This document shows positions 24,538 to 36,113 of a stretch of 64,000 bases of DNA, one piece after another. The notes below the pieces were generated by a model that worked only from the letters and a program-made list of their open reading frames with translations, made no database searches and was not told the DNA's origin. Location of the stretch: NCBI GenBank assembly GCA_944548615.1, contig OX155961.1:15914550-15978549 (forward strand), in the 5' to 3' direction. Each line of letters starts with the position of its first letter. The first letter of the stretch is position 1. The position numbers and the translations under genes were made by a program. Source of the DNA: Micropterix aruncella (Eukaryota > Arthropoda > Insecta > Lepidoptera > Micropterigidae).

Positions 24538-24720
24538 GATTATATGTATGTGTTCATGTAACATGCGTGTAAGTGTGTGTTTTGTTATTGCATTTCATCG
24601 ACAGAGTTGAAAATGCAATTCCGTTAATTTGATCCCAACGGAAAATGGTGACCCAGTCGGGAATCGTACCTGGGACCTTACAATGTAAAATCAGGCGACT
24701 TAACCACTACGCTACCGGTC
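24538..24720 (-). mobile_element. tRNA-derived SINE, copy 2
   Basis: Read on the minus strand: A box TAGCGTAGTGGT, then GTCGCCTGATTTTACATTGT, B box GGTACGATTCC, then the same tail as 17313-17508. The two copies differ at scattered positions. Confidence 0.8.
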
Positions 24721-24981
24721 TATATATATAGGATGTTGAGAAAAGATTTACTGGTGACACTATTCGCGGTGATCGCTCCCGGGCACATCCTTGTCGCAAA
24801 CTCCGAGGTGGTCTCAGTAGCTTTGTATGAAACGTACAGGTATAAGTAATCGCCACGCCGATAAGAAATGTGAATATCTAAAATATTTGTATTTAGGATT
24901 AAAGAATTAGGTTTTCAAGAATGTATGATACAGTAGTAAGTAAAGGAAATGGGTCTTTTCATAGTGAACAGGCTGTATACT

Positions 24982-25746
24982 GGCCCGTATTCCGTTTCTC
25001 GCGGGCTTAAACTAAGCTGGTGCTAAAAATTAAGAACTTAAGCACCTTCGTTATTTTGTTGGTATTCCGTTTCATCAAAATTAAGAACCGGTCTTAAATC
25101 TTAAAATTTCCGTTTTGTCTATGGCCATTCTAAAGCGGGGTCTTAATTTTGACAGCTCGCCGCCCGGTCAGTCGCTTGATCGCTCTACGCAGCGCCGTTT
25201 CGTGTTTGTGTGTCGATTCGCGTTTTCGTTTGTTTTGAAATAAAATGCCAAACAATAATAAAGAAAATGTGCCTAAACAAGAATATACAGGGCGATTCAT
25301 CATAACCTATAAAAATACACAGGATTTTCAGGGCAAGATATAGATATGAATAAACAATTACTTACGAGAATCTGCGCTCATCATCCCTTCTTCGATTTAA
25401 AAGCCAATGCTGAGCAAACATCTTTGAAAACTGCAACGCGAAAAGTCTTCGGAATCACAAGCAAAAACAAGTTACACGGCTGTCGGAAGAAGACTGATCG
25501 ATTTTAGACCGTTCTTAGATAAGACCCCGAACAAGACCCATCCGCCATGACAGTTGTAGAAACGGAATACCAAAAAGGATCTCGACGGTGCTTAACGTCA
25601 ATTTAGGTACCAGATGATCTCTACATAAGCACGCGCCAGTTAGGACCCATGAAAGGGAATACCAAAATGTCACTTCAAAATTAAGCGTCGTTTTAGCGCC
25701 TTTTTAGACGCCAATTTAGGCACTTGCGAGAAACGGAATACGGGCC
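24982..25746. mobile_element. Harbinger-like non-autonomous element (765 bp)
   Basis: The ends GGCCCGTATTCCGTTTCTCGC and its exact inverse form a 21-bp inverted repeat. ACT flanks both sides (24979-24981 and 25747-25749), a 3-bp target duplication as in PIF/Harbinger elements. Words like GGTATTCCGTTTC and AAACGGAATACC recur inside near both ends as subterminal repeats. No transposase is seen. A short frame MPNNNKENVPKQEYTGR begins after AAATAAA at about 25244 but leads nowhere. A right-half copy lies at 17513-17794. Confidence 0.85.
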
Positions 25747-25749
25747 ACT

Positions 25750-26310
25750 GTGTCTCAGGTAGCGATTTGCCTGGTAACGGTAGAATCTTTATGTATAAAA
25801 AAAACCGTCTCGTGGGCCCGACTTTATAGTGAGCTTTCGGACTATGAGGGGTGGGGGCGACCCGCCTGCCACGCTGGATGGAAAGAGAGTTCAACGCCGC
25901 GAAAAGATGCAAATTACTGTCGTTCCTCTTGGAACTTTCTAAGCGGCTTCCATCGTGGAAGGTCGATTGAATTACCGACTTGTCCTGTTTCTTGTTTGTC
26001 GTATAAATCACAATATTTTAACGTTTGTTTGCCCGCGCGACCCTTCAAGAAAAAATGCAAAGCCTAATTTTGTAAGAGACGCCTGGTTCACCAAGTCAGG
26101 TCACCCGGCTTCTGAACCCCTCCCTACTCCCCACTTTCTTCTCCAATACTATACTGACGACTCCTGATTCCTTTTTGCCCAGCTTGCAACTCGCACCATT
26201 TCTCTCTGACACTAGACACAATATATTCATTGCTAATACACGCTTGGCCTTTGCTGCCTAATATCGAGAGTATTAATTGCTCTAGTAACAAACAGACGGA
26301 ATTGTACGCG
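25750..26310. other. Unassigned sequence
   Basis: Less AT-rich than its surroundings, with overlapping frames on both strands but no recognisable domain. Confidence 0.35.
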
Positions 26311-26315
26311 TTTAA

Positions 26316-28315
26316 CCCTTCAAGGACCTTAAGCTTTGCAGTAGAGTATGGAAATTTCTAATACATAAAACTCTTATAGCGCGATGTAAATAACATGTAT
26401 GTCAAGAAATGTGAAAATTGGTGCAATAGATTTTGTATAAATTATAGGGTATATATGTCCCTGTGGTTTATTAGAGATATATATTTTTTTGTATATTATT
26501 AAATATGATTTTATTATCTTTATAAGAGTCAGTATGTACTAAAAAAAAAAAGTTATTGAAAACTGTGATAAATATTTTAATTATGTATTTAAATTCATCG
26601 TTCCTTGTTCATTCGAGTTCTTTGGTCATTTGTGATGTTTCAAAAAAAAAATTACGGTATATTTTAAACAATGGAAATATTAGGTCTTTGAATTGGAAAC
26701 TTCGATTTTTTGTGATATTGAACATTTATTTCGCAACAAATTGGAAAGTGCATTTTATTCAATGTATTGTCCATCGCTAGCTATGACGTTCTCTCATCTT
26801 TCTGGCAAAAGACAGATTCCCCGGCGGAAGAAGTCTTCGTCCTTGGAAGCTATCCACGTATCCAGCCATTTTTCAATATCCTCGAAAGACTGGAAGCGCT
26901 GCTCGGAAAGGCCATGGGCCATTGACCGTAACAAATAGCAGTCGAATGGCGCAATATCTGGGGAGTACGAATCATTGTTCCAAATCTACGAGCATTTCAT
27001 TAAAAAAATCGCATAAAAGTTACGATGTTTTGAGCTGTCAGATGAGAAATAGCCGTATTGCACGGCCCAATAAAATTGTCCCTCTTGCCGTAACAATAAA
27101 ACAAGGGATTTAAAAAAATATCAAGTTCGAAAGAACCTTTTAATAAATGTAATAAATATTACAAAAATATTACTATTTTATTGTGAACATGAGTTGTCAT
27201 GAGTTTTTTTTTAATCTCTTAAAGTTGGTTTAACGACAGGCAATTCCGGCCCGTCAAACCTGGCTACAGCCATTGGAGAGAACATTGGTTCCAAAATAGC
27301 GCGATCAGCGCTACTGACTCGCGCTGGGCGACAGAGAACTCGCTAAAAGCGAAGTGATCCGCGTAGTTTTGTGCACTAGAAGTGCGGCGTTTTGAAGTTA
27401 TGTGAACAAGGTCTTATTTTTTGGTAAGCGTTTAATTCTTTTGGGCTCAATTAGCTAAACGAGTTTGTAAAAGTAATGGTGGTTTTTTTCTGGTCGTCAC
27501 AGCGTGGTTTTGGCTGTGTTGCCTTTTATTTCCTAATGTAACAAACCCTCACGAATCGGCCAACCGTACCCGGATTTTTTCTCGCCTGGATATCCAATTG
27601 AACTGGAAAACGTACCACATGTCACACATGTCTGAAGTCTGTACCACATGTCTAAAGAGGTAGGCAGATATTTTCGTATTGAACGCAACTGAAATGATTG
27701 TCTAGTGATTAACGACTTCAGGGGTTCGTAGCAAGCGATTTTCTGGCAACGTAATCATACGGCTAACACTTTTCAAATAATAAAAGTTATACATTTACTA
27801 AATTAAACAAAAAGTTACACACATAGGTACATTTCATAATAGCAGCAGTAGAATTTTAATTAGCTTGCCATAGCACGTTATAAAATATTGACATTACGTA
27901 TCGACCTATAATGTCCATTCTTTTGTTTGTATTTCGCTATGTATTATCCAAGCCGCGTCTAAAATGAAGCCTCGCTTTATAACCACGCTGGCTTTATTGT
28001 TAAGCAAATACGGATTTAAACGTATGTAACAATCGTATGTATGTATTGTTTACAAAGAACTAAATAGATAATACGGTTGGCTGATTAGATAACAGGTAGG
28101 TTAATAACTGTAATAAAATAGGGTTGGCTCAAAAAACTTTCAGACAACTGAAGGTGTTTCTTCTGCTGCGATTTTCGAAATCGCTGTCTTGCCACCATTT
28201 ACCTATCCATTTAGCTATTTGGATATTTAGCATTTTCAATGAGCAATTCGACGTTTGTTTTATTTTATTCAGTAATATTTTGTTTTATTTTATTTCAGTC
28301 GCGGGGCTTGAAGGG
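26316..28315. mobile_element. Possible 2-kb TTAA-flanked element
   Basis: TTAA at 26312-26315 is followed by CCCTTCAAG, and the inverse CTTGAAGGG is followed by TTAA at 28316-28319. The ends resemble those of the MITE at 7544-7784 (CCCCTCAAATG). If real, a mariner remnant lies inside it. The 9-bp terminal match is short and could be coincidence. Confidence 0.35.
26755..26970 (-). pseudogene. mariner transposase C-terminal fragment
   Basis: The minus strand from 26970 reads YSPDIAPFDCYLLRSMAHGL then SEQRFQSFEDIEKWLDTWIA and ASKDEDFFRRGICLLPER. The D of APFD is the third catalytic aspartate of mariner (D,D34D). A TGG-to-TGA change after PER gives a stop, and the frame continues ENVIASDGQYIE. 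Only the last part of the gene is present; upstream sequence at 26975-27120 is not mariner-like in frame, so the copy is deleted as well as mutated. Confidence 0.85.
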
Positions 28316-28319
28316 TTAA

Positions 28320-28780
28320 GAGAGCAATAAAATAGGCGAATAAAGTTATTTTCCATTTCATCGAGTTTTTTTCACGTATGAGATCCATTGCTAACTTACT
28401 GGGGCATCTAAGCGGAAACCGCGACTTCCTGCTTCTGCGAGTGACCCTCGACTTTTTTTAATGTGTTGAACTAATATTACTCCTAATTCTACAATTTTTG
28501 GTTAGCTACATGAATCTTTTTAAACATAGTCAATCCAATAACATTTGATACCATTCACAAAAGAGGAATATGTTGAGGACTTCGCCCAACATATCAGTCA
28601 ACAAAAGAAGTAGATTCTCTAGAATCGAAACCGCAAATACGCTCAATATTACATGCGTCAAACAGCATTGAATTCCATATAAATTTCGGCAATTAATGCA
28701 TACACAGCCGATGACTAATATCATTTCTTCTGATCGATTCAATTTGACACACTTATTCCCCTCACGCATTGAACATTGCA
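28320..28780. other. Unassigned sequence
   Basis: No recognised gene. The frame at 28530-28805 (minus) is not similar to a known family. Confidence 0.35.
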
Positions 28781-28789
28781 TCATACACA

Positions 28790-29165
28790 CGATATATAAA
28801 GCCATACTTTCGATCGATTATTTATCATCCTCTGGCGACCCTCAGCCACGCATAGTTCACGCGATCATCATCATCATTCTCTAGTCGGTAACCAGCGCGT
28901 CTACACATCATCATCACCCTCTACACAGCAGTCATCGCGTTTATACCTCGCTCTTCGATCATCCTCCAGTGAGCACACAGCGCGTTTACACCTCGTTATC
29001 ATCATCATCAAGCAGTCACTACATTCCGCGATACCATCCTTCATACTTCGGCTACACAACTGCGACATATACTTCGAGCACACACTACACATACTCCGCG
29101 ACTTATCAATCAAGGCGTTACAAACTGGCAACCATCACATACCTTCTGGAATAAACACTTCAACT
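28790..29165 (+). repeat. CATC-rich degenerate repeats, LTR-like layout
   Basis: A TATA-like word (ATATATAAAG at 28791) is followed by repeated ATCATCATC runs and three versions of CGCGTTTACACCTCG (about 28891, 28937, 28980), and an AATAAA at 29150. A promoter-like and a polyadenylation-like signal 360 bases apart would fit a solo LTR, but I cannot find TG...CA ends or a target duplication. The Tyr/Ser-rich frame at 28969-29154 is probably a by-product. Confidence 0.3.
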
Positions 29166-29169
29166 TCAA

Positions 29170-29760
29170 CAACATCGACTTTTAATACGGAGAAAACCCA
29201 CTGATGAGCGCCACCCTTCACTCACGAGCAATTGGAGTCTAGTGACGGTTGGCCACCTCACAAATATATTACACTAATTAAAATGTTATTTATGTTGGCG
29301 ACTATTCACTCCACAGTTCATTTAGCGGTAATTCAATGCTATGTTTCCTATGCAGATTTATGATACTATAACATAAACCAATTGCACAAATCATAAAGCT
29401 TCATTTACCGGTTCCTGCTTTTCAAAAGAAAGCTATTGCGGAAAGTCTTCAATTTTGAAAATATGTCTCACGCATACGGTTCCCTGTTTTCTTTACTTTC
29501 CTGTTTATTAAAGACCCCCCCAAATCCCTAAACACAAAAACAAGAAAAAATACGAGCGTCCATGTCGCTCGGCCATGGCGCCCGCTTACGCACCTAAGAT
29601 TATATGTAAATACGGCTAGATTACTCTGACACGAGCAAAAGTAGAGGAAAGGATAATCCCGATGAAAGCAAGCCGGAGTGAAAATTTTATCCTGGTCTAT
29701 TCGCGCTCCGGATGATTAATAGGTGGCGGAAGGAATAAAAGGACTGGGATGAGGGAAGCG
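29170..29760. other. Unassigned sequence
   Basis: No gene or repeat family recognised. Confidence 0.3.
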
Positions 29761-29767
29761 AACGGAG

Positions 29768-29814
<47 letters not shown>

Positions 29815-29828
29815 GGGAGAGAGAGGAA
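29768..29828. repeat. (GA)n microsatellite
   Basis: GA dinucleotides with A and G interruptions over about 60 bases. Confidence 0.95.
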
Positions 29829-29829
29829 A

Positions 29830-30480
29830 GGATTAAGTGAGACGGGAGGGATGGGTTAAATAGTCAATCGAGTCTTATAGGAATCGATAGAAAAAGGTTA
29901 CTTTACATACCATATACACAAGTACCTCACACTATATATGTTTTAGTAAACAGAATTACAAATTCTAGCCCTACGTTATTTTCCCTGTAATGACTAATAT
30001 CGGTACGGATCCTCAAATTCGAAAATAATACGAATTTCAACTTTTCCGTGATTGTACACATGAACATTTCGGTGCAATAGCAAACAACAGAAAAACAAAT
30101 GTATAACTGATTTTAAAAATGGAATAACAATGCTTTGATTTGACATTTCCTCCTAGCTCTTGCGGCTCCTCGTATCTTACACACGAATCTATAATCGATT
30201 CTTAGTCATCGATTCATGCTTGAGTGATGCTTGACTTCCTGTTGCCATTCTATAGTCGAGTCAACAATGCTTAAGCAGTAGCACAAGCCAAGTATCGCAT
30301 GGACGATGCTTGCGGGCAATGCTTGGAAATGTGAAACAATTCACTCTGTTATCATTCGTCACCTTTACGGAGTGTTTTTGTGTGATTTGTGCCTTCTGCC
30401 GCGTTTTCACCAACATGCTACCTTTGATTCTGAATTATACACATATATTTATGTTAATTTTTTAACATTTGGACAACTAC
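29830..30480. other. Unassigned sequence
   Basis: No gene recognised. Words of the type GATTCATGCTTGAGTGATG recur loosely around 30200-30310 without forming a clear repeat. Confidence 0.3.
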
Positions 30481-30484
30481 TTAC

Positions 30485-30680
30485 TTGATCTTTGAACAGT
30501 TAAGGTACCTTATGACATCCGGGATGTTATAGCAATTTTAACAATATCAAAAACTTCTAAATCGGTACAAGCGTTTAGAAGTTATGGTGGAATAAAGAAG
30601 CCGAAAACATACATAGTTGAATCTTGAACACACTACACTCCTTTTTTTGTTGGGCAGTCGTGTAAAAATGATGCCCCACA
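30485..30680 (-). repeat. Interspersed repeat (family Y), minus copy
   Basis: On the minus strand it carries TTTCTTTATTCCACC-ATAACTTCTAAACGCTT and AAGGTACCTTAACTGTTCAA-like words shared with 44470-44760 and 49545-49870. The stretch TACACGACTGCCCAACAAAA at its minus-strand start matches TACACGACTGCCGAACATAA at 49561. Confidence 0.6.
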
Positions 30681-30739
30681 ACAAATTCACCCATCAGAAA
30701 GGTTGAAACTATATTAAAATATTATGGATATGACTTATC

Positions 30740-31110
30740 TGTTAGAGATTATTCATTTCTGTCTTAATTTTAATGCACTGTTTATCAAAAGACACACAAG
30801 GGCCATTTTCGCGTCCTTGCCCCTTAGTGTCACAGGTACAGAAAGTTTGTGGACCGCGTGATCGCCGTTCTTGCGAATCTCGGCCGTTAATTCGTCGGAC
30901 CGCGGACGGACACTTAGAAGAGGTTATATTGCCCTCCGCATCCCTATTCATCGACGATATCGTCGGTTAACATCCATAAACGGTTATGGCCGAGGATATT
31001 GGGTCATTCCGGACCGCATTGTCTTCGGTCATGCTTTTACTAGGCAAGAGAAATCGTTCAAGGAAGGTGCGTCTTCGAAAGGAAAATGAAAGATAGGCCG
31101 TCAAAGTGAT
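30740..31110. other. Unassigned, less AT-rich stretch
   Basis: Overlapping frames on both strands (30742-30951 minus; 30773-30970 and 30871-31089 plus), no recognisable domain. GC-richer than its surroundings, so it may be unique host DNA. Confidence 0.3.
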
Positions 31111-31149
31111 AGCACGCAGCTTTACTATTTGGGGTGATACATTCAAGAC

Positions 31150-31695
31150 TCTTGATTTACTTGACTTGCCAGTCTTTGTGTCTCCACTGCTGGATATAGG
31201 CCTCTTCCAAGGATTGCCACGCTGACCGGTCCTCCGTCTACCTCAACCAGTCTCTTAAGCGACCTCGAACCCGCTACCAGTCGGGAGGCCTGAGAGATCT
31301 GGCCGTAGCTAAAAGTAAGGTTTTTAGCGGTAAGGCGTTGGTCTCTTACGGGCGATTGGCGTAACTAGGCAGTGGACTGTTTCGTTGCTAAGTCTTCTAC
31401 GCTCACTTCACGGGAGACAGAATGATGAAATATCGTTAAAACATCCTGAGGTGACACATACAGGTGTAGAGAGATACCGAGCATAGCTGTTTGTATAATT
31501 CGCTGAGCGACTTTAAACTTGTGATCGAGCCCCACAGTCAATGTCCAAGTTCCGCACTGTACGTCATCACAGAAAAGACGTATTAATTGTCTGCAGGTAT
31601 TGTGGCATATAGATTTGAAGATGCGTCGGAGTTTTCCAAACGCTGCCCACTTCAGTCGTATTCGTATATCGGCCTCTTTGGCGAGTTTAGTCTAC
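31150..31695 (-). pseudogene. RTE-type LINE reverse-transcriptase fragment
   Basis: The minus strand from about 31695 gives LAKEADIRIRLKWAAFGKLR then IFKSICHNTCRQLIRLFCDD, VGLDHKFKVAQRIIQTAMLG and ISLHLYVSP. This follows the RTE pattern 'EI-x-x-RI-x-x-A-x-x-AFGKLR ... K-x-x-x-AQ-x-x-x-x-AMLG-x-SL'. The 3' part (LGRGLYPAVET in one frame, about 31200) is the usual 'W-x-x-LEEAY' end. Stops and frame changes show it is dead. Confidence 0.75.
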
Positions 31696-31699
31696 CTAG

Positions 31700-32570
31700 C
31701 TATGATCAATACTTATGTTCAAAATGATAAACCGCATGCAGGCAGGTGCTCGCGAAAATTTTACTGGAACAAATTTTGAAATAAACAATATGTAGGGTCG
31801 AATATAGGATACATATCGAGCCTTTACATCGGTAAATAGAAAACCTCAAATGTAATATAGGCGATTTTTTGATTTTCGCCTTCAAATTATTTTTTTCTGT
31901 CAGATTTTTGTGTTGTTCGCAAAGAGTTTCGTTTTGTCTTGTTAGTTCTTGTTGTTCCGTCATTATTTTTCGTAGTTTTCGGTCTTTCCTCCATTGCTAC
32001 TACTCTTATATACATGCATGATATCAGTCCCCTACTCATTAAATAATAAAATAAATAAAACCTGTCTTTTAAAATTTTTATCGCGATATTTATTTAGTAC
32101 ATGTGGACCACTCGTTATCAACATTTTTTTAGCGTTCTTGTAGTAGCGACATAGTAAAACATAGTTTTTTTATACTTGTATTTGGTAGTATAGTTATGGT
32201 AATTCGCTTTGGCATGTCGGATTCGGAACGGTCCTCCGTCTTCGCCTTTTCTTTATATTATAACACGTCGCGTCGCGGCGTTACCTTTTATTGCAAATAG
32301 CCGAAAAGTTAGGTCGTACACTAAAACAAATTGCCTCGGATCTATCCCAATTGTTATGAGTGTGTAATACCCCTTAAATAGCTAGCGTTGAAGGATGTTA
32401 AACCCTCTATAAAACAGATATCAATGGAAAACAATAAATTCTTTAGATTTTGGTAAACTGTTGTCAACCATGTGGATACAAAGGATTGCATTAACGAAGT
32501 TGAATATATGTATCTTCTAAAAGTGTTGTCTTCTATATAAACTCTCGAAGCTGATGTGTACGAGACATAA
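31700..32570. other. Unassigned AT-rich sequence
   Basis: No gene or repeat recognised; AAATAAATAAAA at 32050 could be a LINE tail. Confidence 0.3.
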
Positions 32571-32673
32571 ATGTATTTATTTATTTATTGAGGCCATGAT
32601 AATAGGTTCACGATCAATACTCTAATACACAAATAAATATTACATTAATTATTACCAATTATTATTACCATAA

Positions 32674-33150
32674 TACAACGCATTCGTCCGCAGTCACCTC
32701 GAATATGCGTCTCAAATATGGTCTCCAAGCTATAATGTTCACGTAAAAAGAATTGAACGTATTCAAAATTTGTTCTTGAAACATTTGAATTATCGTTTCT
32801 TTTTGTCCTTTCCCAATTACAGCGAAGCAGCTAGCTTTCATGGTCTTCAATCACTACAATCAAAAGAAAATGTGCAGATGTGGTGTTTTTCCATAAATTG
32901 TTGACAGGTTACATTGATTGTTCGGATCTTCTTGGAATGGTATCTTTTCGTGTACCATCGCGACTCACTCGCCAAACGGAGTTATTCCACCTACCCGCAG
33001 GTTGGCACTAATTATGCACAAAATTGTTTTATTTATAGAGTATGTAAAATTTATAATACGCAGCTCGGCGATATTGACGTATTCAATTCGTCATCTATCG
33101 CTCTTAAAAAATCAATAATTAATGACGGTGTTGACGTATCATTGTAATCG
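32674..33150 (+). pseudogene. CR1/Jockey-like reverse-transcriptase C-terminal fragment
   Basis: From 32674 one frame reads YNAFVRSHLEYASQIWSPSY then NVHVKRIERIQNLFLKHLNY, the classic 'VRS-x-LEYAS-x-x-W-x-P ... RIE-x-IQ-x-x-FL' block. A later frame (from about 32914) gives YPQVGTNYAQNCFIYRVCKI and YNTQLGDIDVFNSSS, matching the last domain of the same proteins. Between the two blocks at least one frameshift and stops occur. Copy without endonuclease or palm, therefore 5'-truncated. Confidence 0.78.
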
Positions 33151-33465
33151 CACTATATAATATAATATTAATAAAATGTATTTAAGAATATATTTAAATA
33201 ATATGTATGACAATAATATGTATACATTATGGAACGTGTATTCACATAAAATTGTATTTACTTATATGATTCCCCCCTTCCCAATTCCCACCTCCTTTCA
33301 TGTGAGTGTATTCTTCATAGAAAACATTATTGATATTTAAGTGGAAACATGCTATTAGCATTACTTTGAAACTTAATAATTTTGTACCCAATGTTTTGTA
33401 AAAGCTATTTGTTTCCTTAACAATAATAAAATAAAAATAAAAATAAAATAATTTCCTTTTAATAT
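33151..33465 (+). mobile_element. 3' UTR of the preceding LINE
   Basis: AT-rich sequence ending in repeated AAAATAAAAATAAAATAA units at about 33427-33451, a typical LINE tail. Confidence 0.5.
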
Positions 33466-34435
33466 TTTATGTGTACGCCTAATATTTTATGTGTACTCCG
33501 CATGGTAAATTAATTATTGCCTATGTGTATTTTTGGCGATTCATTATAAAAGTATTAATATAACAACTATTATTATTAAAATTATTCAGATCAATTAACA
33601 TTAAATGGAAAAAATCTATATACATAGTGATAGAAAATGAATAATAATATGTATTCAAAACTAAACTAAAAATAAAAATAAAATTTATTCTCTAGCTAAA
33701 AAAAAACAATGCTTTAAAATGATACAAAAAATAAAATTTTAGAAATTAATTTACAAATAATTCGGAATATCTATAGGTATATATATAAAACAAAGTCGGG
33801 TTTGTTCGAACACTTATAACTCGAGAACGGATGGACCGATTTTCATGGTTTTTAATTGGTTGCAGCCTAATTATTTCTTCTATTTAATATTACAAAGGTT
33901 GCCTGTAAGAAATCGCAAAATGATAAACCCGCCGTTTGTACTAAGTTAAAATAGATTTTAGGATTTTTTACCAATGTATGTATTTTTAGTACAGTAAAGG
34001 TATTTTTTCTCTTTCTTTTTTTCATATTGTCAGGTTGGCCGTGACGTCGCACCGACTGCACGACTATTTTTAATTTATTCAATAAAACATATAAAAAATA
34101 TTTAAAAACTCCGCGTCACTCCTAACTAGGCAGTGTTTTTCCAATCAATACACCGATTTTGCATGATAGCAATATTACATGTAATTTTATGAAAAAGATG
34201 TTTTCTAATATATTGGTTTCATACGTTAAGATCAAAATGGCTACAAAATTGTTATAGTAAAAAAACAAGCAAAATAATCATAAAAAATCAAAATAATCAT
34301 TAATTAATAACAGTAATAGTAAATAATTATAAAATAAATCCATATACAAAATATTACGTGATATAAATAAAAATTTTAATTCACTTCTTGTAAAATATAC
34401 TTATAGGTAATTTATATTGTCAGATGTAAGGGTGT
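33466..34435. other. Unassigned AT-rich sequence
   Basis: No gene recognised. Around 33795-33850 a diverged piece (CACTTATAACTCGAGAACGG, ATGGACCGATTTTCATGG) has the same style as family Z repeats. Confidence 0.35.
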
Positions 34436-34439
34436 TTAA

Positions 34440-34914
34440 CACGTTGAACGCCAAACTAAAATTCATGTTTAGCCCAGTGGGCCGCGGCGAACACCCTGTG
34501 ACCGCCAGCATATCGAGTCCAGGGGCCGCGTCGGACACCATGTGTCCGACGCGATCACAACCTTTGATAACTTCAAAAGCCTGTAGGCGGCCAACGGACA
34601 GTATTTCGACTGTTTTTACTAAGGCAAGTGACCCGCACGGCCCCACAGTAAAACCTGACCACTTGGCACAAAAAAGGAAAGACGGTTGGACATTCCCACA
34701 GGCCGAGACGGACACTGTTGTCTGTCATTTGACATCTCGGACAATAATGAGTAAATCGCTGTTTCCGTAAGTCACCCATTATTTTTGAGTTATTTACTGA
34801 TTTTTTTTTGCGAAAAAGCACGTCAACGATTTTTGGACGATTCTAGATTTATTGGTGCGCCCCGGGGGAAAGTATACTGTCGGACACATGGTGTCCGTTA
34901 TGGTGTTTAACGTG
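34440..34914. mobile_element. TTAA-flanked MITE, 475 bp
   Basis: TTAA lies at 34436-34439 and 34915-34918. The ends are CACGTTGAACGCC and (inverse) CACGTTAAACACC, matching at 11 of 13 bases. Just inside lie GTCGGACACCATGTGTCCGA (self-complementary) and a second CGGACACATGGTGTCCG near the right end. A piggyBac-type mobiliser is likely. The overlapping frames 34401-34821 on both strands are not conserved proteins. Confidence 0.75.
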
Positions 34915-34918
34915 TTAA

Positions 34919-35760
34919 CTTACGTATGTATAAATGCGTTGGTATTTTTCAAATTTCACGGGGATATATTCAGTTTCTTTTCTTTTTTTACTAATTTACT
35001 ACTGAATGATCATTTTTTAAGAACCACCTGTGTCTGTCCTGAAATATCAAAGTTTTTTCATAAAATATTCTTTGATCTGATATAGGATTGTCCATAAAGT
35101 GATCATCATCACCTGCATTAAATTCCCTTAACCCCTAGAGCCCTAATTGGCCGATATCGGCCACAACACGATTCAGCGTGACGGCCCAGTTTTAATTAAA
35201 TTTTAATTTAATTTGTTTTATTTTTGTTTATTATTTTTAATTTGTTTAGTTTTATTATGTTAATATGTTTTATTTTAATTAGGGCTACAGTGGTTTGGCA
35301 GTAATTATTGTTTTGGTGAGACAGTGTCATAATTCATTTTTTTTACTAATTTTTACTATTTTTTTTTTAAAATCACCTCAACCGTTGATAGGGCCGCGGC
35401 AACCAATAGTTTAAAACAGATTTCGACAAACGAGACAGTCCTCATTGTCAAACCATTTTCCTTTTTAAATGGACCGTTTTAGTGGAAATAAAGTTTATCG
35501 AGGAGAACCCTGTCCGGTGCAGTTGAACGAACTCTCGTTCCCTTTCATCCGGTCTTCCGTTTCGCTATTTCACCGATTCAGTCGTACAGTGATTTATTTC
35601 ACAATAGCAAGGAGCTAAACAAATATGAAATGTCTCATATGCCCTTTTAGGGTTGTAATTGATTCTATTGTATTTTAAATTGATGTGGATGAATGTTTCG
35701 ATATTGCTTCGTGGAGTATATAGACCAAAAGCCAAAGAGCAGATTAAATCATATAGATCA
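34919..35760. other. Unassigned AT-rich sequence
   Basis: No gene recognised. A TTAACCCCTAGAGCC word at 35131 resembles a piggyBac-type end but has no partner that I can find. Confidence 0.35.
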
Positions 35761-36113
35761 GAGTTACCGTAAGCTGCCCTAAATATAACCTCCTAACTAA
35801 ACAATGTACCACTCCCGTTTTTTATATAATGGGTCATCCTGTGAAAACGAAGAGCCTCTGTTCAATTATATTTACTTTGTCATGAACATAGCAGAAATTA
35901 TACCGAAACATACAAAATGGCCTCCTACTCTCACTGCACGCAAGCGATTCATGACTCACAAATCGATTCGTTCAGCATCTAGTCATGTGCATGGCAAAAT
36001 AAATATAATTGAACTGAGGCTCTTCGTTTCCACAGGTTGTCCCATTTTATAAAAAAAAGGGAGTGGTACATTGTTTGGTTAGGAGGTTATAGTTAGGGCA
36101 GTTTACGGTACTC
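35761..36113. mobile_element. Fold-back MITE with ~110-bp arms
   Basis: The left arm from GAGTTACCGTAAGCTGCCC through AACCTCCTAACTAAACAATG, GTACCACTCCC and ACGAAGAGCCTCTGTTCAAT is repeated in inverse on the right, ending GGTACTC at 36113. The arms meet around a core of some 110 bases. There is no coding capacity. Confidence 0.85.

Noticed and set aside
28530..28805. 91-codon Cys-containing minus frame
   Set aside because: No motif, no repeat relative and no sign of splicing or conservation visible in the sequence.
34401..34821. Overlapping frames of 82-117 codons on both strands
   Set aside because: They lie inside a TTAA-flanked MITE, overlap each other and show no domain.
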